DNA of 6,676 bases from a bacterium. Its GTDB lineage: Bacteria > Bacteroidota > Bacteroidia > B-17B0 > Aurantibacillaceae. The first letter of the stretch is position 1. Every line of letters starts with the position of its first letter. Both the position numbers and the translations under genes were made by a program. Location: contig DAHXOV010000400.1 in the NCBI GenBank assembly GCA_027364695.1, positions 1-6,676 of the forward strand, in the 5' to 3' direction. The notes beneath the pieces were generated by a model. The model searched no databases. It worked only from the letters and a program-made list of their open reading frames with translations, and was not told where the DNA came from. Below are positions 1-6,197 of the stretch, in pieces.

Positions 1-1288
1 ATAATAAAGAGCCCACAAACATCCAAAATTCTCTGGATGAGATATCTTCTTCATCTTTTTGATAATAATTTTTGAAGTATGTATAAATCAATAACCCAAC
101 ACTCATCGTTCCCCACAATAACAAAAATATTTTTTGATACCCAACAATGATGGAAAAATAAGTCATAAGCACTGAACTCATTACATAAAAATTTTTCCAT
201 AACAATTCCCGCAAAAATGCCCACACTACAATACCCATAAATAATAATATAAAAATCAATAATTGTCCCTGCATTCCCAGATCAGTGAACGCATGTACCG
301 ACGCATTTCCCAAAATACCGCTACGAGTCAAAAAAGTAGAATACAGTACTAATATAAATGCTGCAACTGAAAATAAATGTGTTACAAAGAAAGACCCTTT
401 ATTTTTATTGTTTAGGATCATCAAATGTGCGGCTGCTATTATCAATAACCAAGGTACTAATGAAGAATTTTCTACAGGATCCCATGCCCAAAATCCGCCA
501 AAGCTCAATGCCTCATAAGCCCACGCTCCTCCCATCAATATCCCCGCCCCTAGTATCAATACCGAAAAAAAAGCCCATTTTACACCTTGTTTTTGCCAGG
601 AATCATAATCCTTTTTTATCAATCCATAAAGCGCCAAAACAAAGGGAATCAATGTAGATGAAAACCCTAAAAATAATGTAGGTGGATGAATGGTCATCCA
701 ATAATTTGCTAACAATGGATTTAACCCTCTTCCATCCAAATTAATCAAATAATCAGGATTTTGAAGAAGTGGCAGGTTCATGTAATCTGCATGCTCCCGT
801 AAAAGTAAAAATGGACTGCTTCCTATCTTTACGTCTCCCACATAAATACCTAAAATCATGGTAGATAAAAATACCTGCACGAGCATATAAATTCCCATTA
901 CCAGTGGTTCAGCGTCTTTTAAGGTCTTGTAAAATATAACACCTAACAATCCTTGCCAAAAAATCCATAGTAAAAAACTTCCTTCCTGCCCCTCCCATAA
1001 ACATGAGAAGATAAATTGCATATCCATTGATTTATTGCTATGCTGCCATACGTATTGATACTCAAAATAATGATGAAACAACATCCATAATAACAATGTA
1101 ATCACAGATGTTACCGCTATAAAATGAATATGCAAAAAAAACCTTGCGGTAGAAAGCAAATGCTTATTCTTCAATGAATAAAAATAAGCTGCCATACCCG
1201 CCAGAGAAGATGCTAACAACAAGGTACTCAAAAAATGCCCCCATTCTCCCGCCCACAAATGCTCTCCTGAATATACAATATCATCCAT
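1..1288 (-). CDS. ccmF: Cytochrome c maturation heme lyase CcmF (CcsA/WWD family), N-terminal 429 residues, C-terminus outside window
   Basis: This is a polytopic inner-membrane protein expected to transfer heme from CcmE to the CxxCH cysteines of apocytochromes c in the periplasm. I translated the reverse strand from the ATG at 1286-1288 (MDDIVYSGEHLW); the frame stays open to the window edge, so the C-terminus is missing. Visible CcmF hallmarks are C96-LWEGQEGS-L, the IHPPTLFLGF segment with H201, the WWD heme-handling loop GGFWAWDPVEN at 264-274, H288 just after it, and the TFLTRSGI...SVHAF segment with H332. The three histidines are spaced 87 and 44 residues, close to H173, H261 and H303 of E. 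coli CcmF. Hydrophobic segments alternate with short loops throughout. The start lies 14 nt after the ccmE stop, and the GEWGHFLS N-terminus before the first membrane segment fits the family. No frameshift was seen. Family assignment is firm; the total length is unknown. Confidence 0.95.
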   Translation of the reverse strand, partial: MDDIVYSGEHLWAGEWGHFLSTLLLASSLAGMAAYFYSLKNKHLLSTARFFLHIHFIAVTSVITLLLWMLFHHYFEYQYVWQHSNKSMDMQFIFSCLWEGQEGSFLLWIFWQGLLGVIFYKTLKDAEPLVMGIYMLVQVFLSTMILGIYVGDVKIGSSPFLLLREHADYMNLPLLQNPDYLINLDGRGLNPLLANYWMTIHPPTLFLGFSSTLIPFVLALYGLIKKDYDSWQKQGVKWAFFSVLILGAGILMGGAWAYEALSFGGFWAWDPVENSSLVPWLLIIAAAHLMILNNKNKGSFFVTHLFSVAAFILVLYSTFLTRSGILGNASVHAFTDLGMQGQLLIFILLFMGIVVWAFLRELLWKNFYVMSSVLMTYFSIIVGYQKIFLLLWGTMSVGLLIYTYFKNYYQKDEEDISSREFWMFVGSLL

Positions 1289-1302
1289 CGTATTCTGACA
1301 AT

Positions 1303-1686
1303 TTATTTTATCTGTTGCACGTCATTATATTTAGATGGACACTTCATCAAAATATCCTCTGCCTCAAAAATATCTCCATTCATCTTACCTATTATCACAA
1401 TCTGCTCACTTTTATCAAAATCCTGTGGTTTACTCTTATGCAGCACTACTTTCCTCCTCTCACCCGATTGATCTATCATATAAAACTCAAATTTATCAGG
1501 ATTTTGCAGTGGATGATACGCCATCATTTCTGTAGTATCTCTTTTTCCTACTACATGGTACTCTCTGTCAGGATTTTCTCTCGCTTCCTTAAAATTAGAA
1601 TAAGTCGCTGTGCTATTCAGCGAAGTCAGTATTACTCCAATGCCAATAGCCACTATCACAAGAGCAACAATATATATTTTCTTCAT
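1303..1686 (-). CDS. ccmE: Periplasmic heme chaperone CcmE, Cys-type (CxxxY)
   Basis: The 127-residue product has one N-terminal membrane anchor (about residues 3-22: YIVALVIVAIGIGVIL) after MKK, followed by a small periplasmic beta-barrel (OB-fold) domain. CcmE receives heme from CcmC and passes it to CcmF. Family signs are YSNFKEARENPDREYHVVGK (about 29-48), FYMIDQSGE (68-76) and the end FEAEDILMKCPSKY (107-120). In E. coli the covalent heme ligand is H130 in an HxxxY motif; here the matching position is C116 with Y120 (CxxxY), the variant known from archaea and some bacteria such as Desulfovibrio. Length is slightly short of the roughly 150-160 residues of proteobacterial CcmE because little follows the motif. 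It starts 12 nt after the ccmD stop and is followed by ccmF 14 nt later, consistent with one operon. Confidence 0.95.
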   Translation of the reverse strand: MKKIYIVALVIVAIGIGVILTSLNSTATYSNFKEARENPDREYHVVGKRDTTEMMAYHPLQNPDKFEFYMIDQSGERRKVVLHKSKPQDFDKSEQIVIIGKMNGDIFEAEDILMKCPSKYNDVQQIK

Positions 1687-1698
1687 ACTGTATATGCT

Positions 1699-1878
1699 TT
1701 AATTTCTATTATTTTTTTCTTTCATTTTCTTTTCCAAACTTCTCAATCTTTTATCTTGCAAGAATAAATAAACAACGATACTCAAAAATATCACTGCCAA
1801 TACTACTATCACCACATTTAATTTTCCATTTTGCCTTAGCATATCAGCCATTTCAATCGTTTTATTCTGCATATTCAT
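1699..1878 (-). CDS. ccmD: Small CcmD-like heme exporter/cytochrome maturation protein (59 aa)
   Basis: I found this short gene by translating the reverse strand between ccmC and ccmE. It reads MNMQNKTIEMADMLRQ, then a single hydrophobic helix at about residues 21-40 (NVVIVVLAVIFLSIVVYLFL), then a basic tail QDKRLRSLEKKMKEKNNRN. The EMADMLRxNGK segment before the helix and the DKRLRSLEK segment after it match what I recall of the Bacteroidota CcmD family. CcmD proteins are one-helix membrane proteins that help CcmC and CcmE form the holo-CcmE release complex. The ATG at 1876-1878 overlaps the ccmC end by 17 nt; a second in-frame ATG at 1870-1872 (MQNKT) would give 57 residues and an 11-nt overlap, and I cannot decide between them. 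Identification rests on position, size and topology more than on catalytic motifs. Confidence 0.85.
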   Translation of the reverse strand: MNMQNKTIEMADMLRQNGKLNVVIVVLAVIFLSIVVYLFLQDKRLRSLEKKMKEKNNRN

Positions 1879-2530
1879 TTATTTTATTTTGAACCAATTT
1901 TATTCTTATTTTAATCTCCAAAAGCCATATACTAAACAACACCCATCCTATTACTGCAGGATAAAATACCATACGCATATCATTATTCAAATCATACTGG
2001 CTAAACGCAGGATTCCCTCCATTACCAGGATGCAAAGAGTCTGTCATCCTCGGCAATATCATGATAAACACCATCATCATTACATAGGCAAAGACATTGT
2101 ACACCGCCGACAATTTCGCTTTTTTTATTTCATCTTCCACCGATGCACGCAAAATAAAATATGCTGTATATACCAAAATTGCCATGGCTACTCCATTCAA
2201 TTTCGGGTCTGCAAAAGTCCAATAAGTCCCCCATGTTGTTTTTGCCCACAGCATTCCGGTGAGAATACCAGGTAGCGCAAAAAAATATCCCACTTCTGCC
2301 GCACATACACTCTTTACATGATCCTCCATATTCTGATAACTCAAAAATTTTAAAGCATAATACAAAGACACAGACATTTGGAACAATAACGCAAACCACA
2401 TAGGCACATGAAAATATAGATTCCTAATACTTTCATTTAATATCGCAAATCTTGGCACCTCATTCCATAGCCCTCCCACCATAGAAAATAAAATCAAAAT
2501 CACAGCAAGCAACTTGTATAAAATACTCAT
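1862..2530 (-). CDS. ccmC: Cytochrome c maturation heme-handling protein CcmC (CcsA family)
   Basis: This is an integral membrane protein expected to bind heme through two histidines and a tryptophan-rich loop and attach it to CcmE. From the chosen start (MSILYKLLAVIL) it has 222 residues and about six hydrophobic segments. Key features are PRFAILNESIRNLYFHVPMWF with H41 at the second membrane segment, the WWD-like loop WGTYWTFADPKLNG (about 100-113), and the MTDSLHPGNGGNP loop with H167. The frame extends upstream to an ATG at 2567-2569, adding 13 residues (MGSRNIFCSFAGD). I prefer the ATG at 2528-2530 because it lies just before the first membrane helix, as is usual in the family, and because a -7-like box lies inside the extension. 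It is the first gene of the minus-strand operon and overlaps ccmD by 17 nt. The aromatic loop departs from the E. coli WWxWDxR pattern, with Y and F among the tryptophans. No ccmB lies upstream. Confidence 0.93.
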   Translation of the reverse strand: MSILYKLLAVILILFSMVGGLWNEVPRFAILNESIRNLYFHVPMWFALLFQMSVSLYYALKFLSYQNMEDHVKSVCAAEVGYFFALPGILTGMLWAKTTWGTYWTFADPKLNGVAMAILVYTAYFILRASVEDEIKKAKLSAVYNVFAYVMMMVFIMILPRMTDSLHPGNGGNPAFSQYDLNNDMRMVFYPAVIGWVLFSIWLLEIKIRIKLVQNKINEYAE

Positions 2531-2681
2531 ATCGCCTGCAAAACTACAAAATATATTTCTGCTCCCCACTTCTAAAAAAATAGAAAATATCTATATCTTA
2601 ATTTATATCATTATCGGATAGTAAATGGCTCAGTGTCAATTTCTTTTCTTATTTTCGCAAAAGTTTTTAAACGATTAAAGC
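2531..2681. promoter_or_regulatory. Divergent intergenic region between ccmC and glyQS
   Basis: This 151-bp AT-rich spacer separates the minus-strand ccm operon from the plus-strand glyQS cluster, so it must hold promoters for both. On the minus strand TAGTTTTG fits the Bacteroidota -7 consensus TAnnTTTG (listed separately). On the plus strand the nearest candidate is TATTTTCG at 2650-2657, one mismatch from the same consensus and 24 nt before the glyQS ATG; no TTG at about -33 accompanies it, so it is weak. Neither start has a clear Shine-Dalgarno sequence, which is common in Bacteroidota. I saw no strong hairpin, riboswitch or T-box-like structure, although the sequence precedes an aminoacyl-tRNA synthetase gene. 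Confidence 0.6.
2539..2546 (-). promoter_or_regulatory. Candidate Bacteroidota -7 promoter box for the ccm operon
   Basis: Read on the minus strand these bases are TAGTTTTG, an exact match to the TAnnTTTG -7 element of Bacteroidota housekeeping promoters. I found no TTG at the usual -33 distance. The box ends only 8 nt before the preferred ccmC ATG, so transcription from here would give an almost leaderless message and would exclude the upstream ATG at 2567-2569. An eight-base pattern with two free positions can occur by chance in AT-rich DNA. Confidence 0.25.
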
Positions 2682-4232
2682 ATGAATCAAAATACCACGG
2701 CTCAAACAGAAGAGTTATTTAAGAAAATTATTTCTCATTCAAAAGAATATGGCTTTATTTACCCAAACAGCGAAATATATGACGGGCTCAGCGCGGTGTA
2801 TGATTATGGGGCTTACGGCGCTGAATTAAAAAACAACATCAGATCGTATTGGTGGCAAGCCATGACCTATATGCATCAAAACATTATAGGAATAGATGCT
2901 GCCATATTTATGCACCCTACAACATGGAAAGCGAGCGGACACATAGATGCATTCAACGACCCCCTTATAGACAACAAAGACAGCAAAAAAAGATACAGAG
3001 CGGATGTATTGATAGAAGATCATCTTGCCAGGCTCCAGGATAAAATCAACAAGGAAACAGAAAAAGCAAAAAAGAAATTTTCCAACTTTGATGAAGAACT
3101 ATTTTGTACTACCAATCTTCGGGTAAAAGAAATAAAAGAAAAAATCAATCAAATAGAACAAAGATTCAAAGCCGCCCTTGAAAACAACGATCTACATGAG
3201 ATTAAGCAAATTATACTGGATTGTGAGATTGCCTGTCCTATTAGTGGTACTAGAAATTGGACAGATGTCAGACAATTCAATTTGATGTTTGCTACTCAAT
3301 TGGGATCCATCTCTGAAGAAGCCAATACCATCTATCTGCGTCCCGAAACAGCACAAGGTATTTTTGTCAATTTCCTGAATGTGCAAAAAACAGCAAGAAT
3401 GAAAATACCCTTTGGTATCGCTCAAACAGGCAAAGCATTCCGAAATGAAATAGTAGCTCGTCAGTTTATTTTCCGAATGAGAGAATTTGAACAAATGGAA
3501 ATGCAATTCTTTGTCAGACCTGGCAATGAGATGCAATGGTATGAATACTGGAAAGAGCAGCGTCTAAAATGGCATCTTGCCTTAGCTATATCTTCTGATT
3601 TTTACCGTTTCAAAGACCATATCAAACTTGCTCACTACGCCAATGCTGCTTGTGATATAGAATTCAAATTTCCCTTTGGATTTAAAGAGATAGAAGGTAT
3701 CCATTCCCGCACCGATTTTGATTTATCTAATCATGAAAAGTACAGTGGAAAGAAACAGCAATATTTTGATACTGAAGAAAATAAAAGTTACACCCCTTAT
3801 GTAGTGGAAACTTCGGTAGGATTAGACCGCCTTTTCTTAGCCATTCTTTCTGTTGCACACAAAGAAGAAACTGTAGAAAATGAGATAAGAACTGTACTTA
3901 GCCTGCCAAAAGAACTAGCGCCCATCAAAGCTGCTGTATTCCCTCTCGTAAAAAAAGATGGTATGCCCGAAATGGCTCAAAAACTATGGGATGATCTCAA
4001 ATATATCGGCAAAGTTATTTACGAAGATAAAGATACGATTGGAAGAAGATACAGAAGGCAGGATGCCATTGGCACTCCCTATTGCGTTACTATAGATAAC
4101 GAAACCTCTACCAACGAAACAGTTACTATTAGAGACAGAGATACTATGCAGCAAGAAAGAATACATATCAGCAAAGTGTTTGCCTATATTGAAGAAAGAA
4201 CGAGCATTAGAAATTTATTAAGAAAACTATAA
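2682..4232 (+). CDS. glyQS: Glycyl-tRNA synthetase, alpha2 single-chain type
   Basis: This cytoplasmic class II synthetase charges tRNA-Gly with glycine using ATP. The 516-residue length fits the homodimeric form found in Bacteroidota, Firmicute relatives, archaea and eukaryotes, not the split alpha/beta enzyme of most Proteobacteria. The N-terminus has YGFIYPNSEIYDGLSAVYDYG (23-43), typical of this form, and the motif 1 region lies at about 45-75. An insertion between about 105 and 185 is rich in Lys and Glu and probably coiled. Motif 2 is FRNE (253-256) with RMREFEQMEM (265-274), and motif 3 is ETSVGLDRL (376-384). The C-terminal anticodon-binding domain spans about 413-516 and contains IGRRYRRQDAIGTPYCVTID. 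It is the first gene of the plus-strand cluster and ends one base before fmt. All signature motifs look intact. Confidence 0.97.
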   Translation: MNQNTTAQTEELFKKIISHSKEYGFIYPNSEIYDGLSAVYDYGAYGAELKNNIRSYWWQAMTYMHQNIIGIDAAIFMHPTTWKASGHIDAFNDPLIDNKDSKKRYRADVLIEDHLARLQDKINKETEKAKKKFSNFDEELFCTTNLRVKEIKEKINQIEQRFKAALENNDLHEIKQIILDCEIACPISGTRNWTDVRQFNLMFATQLGSISEEANTIYLRPETAQGIFVNFLNVQKTARMKIPFGIAQTGKAFRNEIVARQFIFRMREFEQMEMQFFVRPGNEMQWYEYWKEQRLKWHLALAISSDFYRFKDHIKLAHYANAACDIEFKFPFGFKEIEGIHSRTDFDLSNHEKYSGKKQQYFDTEENKSYTPYVVETSVGLDRLFLAILSVAHKEETVENEIRTVLSLPKELAPIKAAVFPLVKKDGMPEMAQKLWDDLKYIGKVIYEDKDTIGRRYRRQDAIGTPYCVTIDNETSTNETVTIRDRDTMQQERIHISKVFAYIEERTSIRNLLRKL

Positions 4233-4233
4233 T

Positions 4234-5178
4234 ATGTCGCTGAAAGTAGTATTCATGGGCACGCCCGAATTTGCCATTCCTACACTTGATTTGCTTGTTC
4301 AACATCATCGTGTTATGACGGTAGTTACTTCTCCCGATAAACCCGCAGGCAGAGGCTTAAACATGAATCAAAGCCCTGTAAAACAATATGCTCTGCACCA
4401 TACATTGCCTGTGCTTCAACCGCTCTATTTAAAAGATCAAACGTTCTTATCTCAACTAAAATTTCTTGATGCAGATATATTTGTAGTGGTAGCATTTCGT
4501 ATGTTGCCCGAACAAGTATGGAAAATACCGCCACATGGTACTTACAATTTACACGCATCTCTATTACCTAAATACAGAGGCGCAGCACCCATCAATTTTG
4601 CTATCATCAACGGTGAAAAAGAAACAGGTGTAACAACTTTCAAAATACAACATCAAACAGATACAGGAAGCATCGCTTTGCAACAAAAAGTAATAATTGA
4701 TGAGAGAGATACAGCAAAAAAATTGCATGATAAACTGATGAATACAGGTGCCCAGTTAATGCTCAAAACATTAAATGCTATTGAACATCATCAGATAGAA
4801 CTTATGCCTCAACAAGAAAGCGAAGTATCTTATGCTCCAAAAATTACTAAAGAATTCTGCTATATCAATTGGAATAATACCTCTGAAAGTATCTATCATT
4901 TTATCAGAGGGCTTTCTCCTTATCCCGCTGCCTATGCTTATTTTTCTATTCATCATAAAAAAACCTATTGCAAAATTTTGTGGGCAGAAAAAATAACAGA
5001 ACAACATTCTTACTTGCCAGGAAAGATTATCACGGATCAAAAAAAACATATAAGAGTAAGCACTGCAAATGGTTATATAGACATACAACAAATTCAACCT
5101 GAGGGAAAGAAGCCAATGCATATAGAAGAATTTCTCAGAGGCAATAAAATAACAGACACTCAATGTATTCCTGCATAA
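4234..5178 (+). CDS. fmt: Methionyl-tRNA formyltransferase
   Basis: Fmt transfers a formyl group from 10-formyltetrahydrofolate to methionyl-initiator tRNA in the cytoplasm, enabling bacterial translation initiation. The 314-residue length matches the family. The N-terminal Rossmann-like catalytic domain opens with VVFMGTPEFAIP (5-16) and carries SPDKPAGRG (33-41), the NLHASLLPKYRGAAPI signature at 105-120 with catalytic N105 and H107, and D143 in QTDTGSI, which matches the third catalytic residue of E. coli Fmt. YAPKITKE (200-207) leads into the C-terminal tRNA-binding OB-like domain, which ends with the expected GKKPMHIEEFLRG (291-303). The start follows the glyQS TAA after a single base and the end overlaps pyrD by 16 nt, so translational coupling is likely. 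No peptide deformylase gene, a frequent fmt neighbour elsewhere, is adjacent. Confidence 0.97.
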   Translation: MSLKVVFMGTPEFAIPTLDLLVQHHRVMTVVTSPDKPAGRGLNMNQSPVKQYALHHTLPVLQPLYLKDQTFLSQLKFLDADIFVVVAFRMLPEQVWKIPPHGTYNLHASLLPKYRGAAPINFAIINGEKETGVTTFKIQHQTDTGSIALQQKVIIDERDTAKKLHDKLMNTGAQLMLKTLNAIEHHQIELMPQQESEVSYAPKITKEFCYINWNNTSESIYHFIRGLSPYPAAYAYFSIHHKKTYCKILWAEKITEQHSYLPGKIITDQKKHIRVSTANGYIDIQQIQPEGKKPMHIEEFLRGNKITDTQCIPA

Positions 5179-6197
5179 GAAAAATACTTTTTTTATTAGA
5201 TGCTGAAAAAGCACATCATTTAGGTCTTTCAGCGCTTACTTTATTATATAAAATTTTACCAAAAAGATTTTTTCAACTTGTTTTTAATATTCCAAATTAC
5301 CCTCCTGTTAATTTTGACAGAAATAATTTATTTCCTCATCTTAAAGTTGGATTAGCTGCAGGTCTGGATAAAAATGCTCAACATTATCAAGTACTGGCTG
5401 CACTTGGGTTTCAATTCATTGAAATTGGGACGGTAACACCGATTCCTCAATCTGGCAATCCTAAACCTCGTTTATTTAGATTATTAAAAGATGAAGCCAT
5501 CATCAACCGAATGGGCTTCAATAATGATGGGGTAAAGCGAATAAAAAAACGGCTTATTCATAAACCTAAAAATATCATCGTTGGTGCTAATATTGGTAAA
5601 AACAAAATCACACCGAATGAACTGGCTGTCAATGATTATTTGATTTGTTTCCGTGAGTTATATGATGTAGTGGACTATTTTGTTATTAATGTTCGCTCTC
5701 CAAATACACCTGATTTAAGGTCTTTGCAAGATAAAGAACCACTGTTGAAAATAGTATCTGCATTAAAAAATGAGGAACAACTTCTCGTCAAAAATAATCC
5801 ATCGCCAAAGCCGATTCTATTAAAAATAGCACCCGATATGACAGATGAACAAATTCAGGATATTGCTGAAGTCATTCAAACGACGAATATAACAGGGGTC
5901 GTGGCTACCAATACGACTATTTCAAGAGAGCATTTAATATATGAAAAACATCCTGAAAAATATGGTGAAGGCGGATTGAGTGGAAAGCCCTTATTTGATA
6001 AGAGTTTAAATATTATCAAAAAATTAAGAATATTTTTGTCATCAGATAAAATCATCATTGGTGTGGGTGGTATTGATACAGAGGAAAAAGCAGAGCAAAT
6101 GTTCAAGGCAGGAGCACATGCTATTCAATTATATACATCTTTCATTTATAGAGGACCTTCTATTATTACTGCAATCAGAAAAAAATTACATATATGA
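5163..6197 (+). CDS. pyrD: Dihydroorotate dehydrogenase, quinone-dependent (class 2)
   Basis: PyrD oxidises dihydroorotate to orotate in pyrimidine synthesis, passing electrons through FMN to membrane quinones. The 344-residue product has the short class 2 N-terminal membrane-association segment (MYSCIRKILFLLDAEKAHH, 1-19), which supports the ATG at 5163 although it overlaps fmt by 16 nt. FMN and substrate motifs follow: VGLAAGLDKN (62-72), EIGTVTP (87-93), NRMGFNN (115-121), GANIGKN (141-147), K221 in LLKIAPD, TNTT (249-252), GGLSGKPL (270-277), GVGGI (300-304) and YTSFIYRGP (324-332). In the active-site loop NVRSPNTPDLR (176-186), S179 matches the catalytic base S175 of E. coli PyrD, but the residue before it is Arg (R178) where most class 2 enzymes have Ser. 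D184 replaces a usual Gly or Asn. Otherwise the enzyme looks complete. Confidence 0.96.
   Translation: MYSCIRKILFLLDAEKAHHLGLSALTLLYKILPKRFFQLVFNIPNYPPVNFDRNNLFPHLKVGLAAGLDKNAQHYQVLAALGFQFIEIGTVTPIPQSGNPKPRLFRLLKDEAIINRMGFNNDGVKRIKKRLIHKPKNIIVGANIGKNKITPNELAVNDYLICFRELYDVVDYFVINVRSPNTPDLRSLQDKEPLLKIVSALKNEEQLLVKNNPSPKPILLKIAPDMTDEQIQDIAEVIQTTNITGVVATNTTISREHLIYEKHPEKYGEGGLSGKPLFDKSLNIIKKLRIFLSSDKIIIGVGGIDTEEKAEQMFKAGAHAIQLYTSFIYRGPSIITAIRKKLHI

Noticed and set aside
285..657. Two overlapping plus-strand frames of 77 and 99 codons
   Set aside because: They are antisense to the WWD region of ccmF, whose frame carries the conserved motifs; neither translation resembles a protein family.
1..1290. 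Strong C over G bias on the plus strand (for example 16 C to 6 G in 961-1020) as a sign of foreign DNA
   Set aside because: The coding strand here is the minus strand, so a G-rich coding strand explains the bias; local counts are too few to call transfer or a replication skew switch.
1174..1767. A 197-codon plus-strand open frame antisense to ccmF, ccmE and ccmD
   Set aside because: Its translation is a low-complexity mix rich in Ile, Tyr, His and Ser with no recognisable domain, and it lies across three well-supported minus-strand genes, so it is a shadow frame.
1889..2275. A 128-codon plus-strand frame
   Set aside because: It is antisense to ccmC, rich in His, Tyr and Cys in a way typical of reversed membrane-protein code, and shows no motif.
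2531..2681. Possible T-box or other riboswitch upstream of glyQS
   Set aside because: I see no T-box sequence or stable stem-loop and terminator pair, and the 151-bp spacer must also hold two promoters; T-boxes are not typical of Bacteroidota.
4771..5214. A 147-codon minus-strand frame across the fmt-pyrD junction
   Set aside because: Both fmt and pyrD are complete with conserved motifs here; the antisense product is an artefact of AT-rich code.
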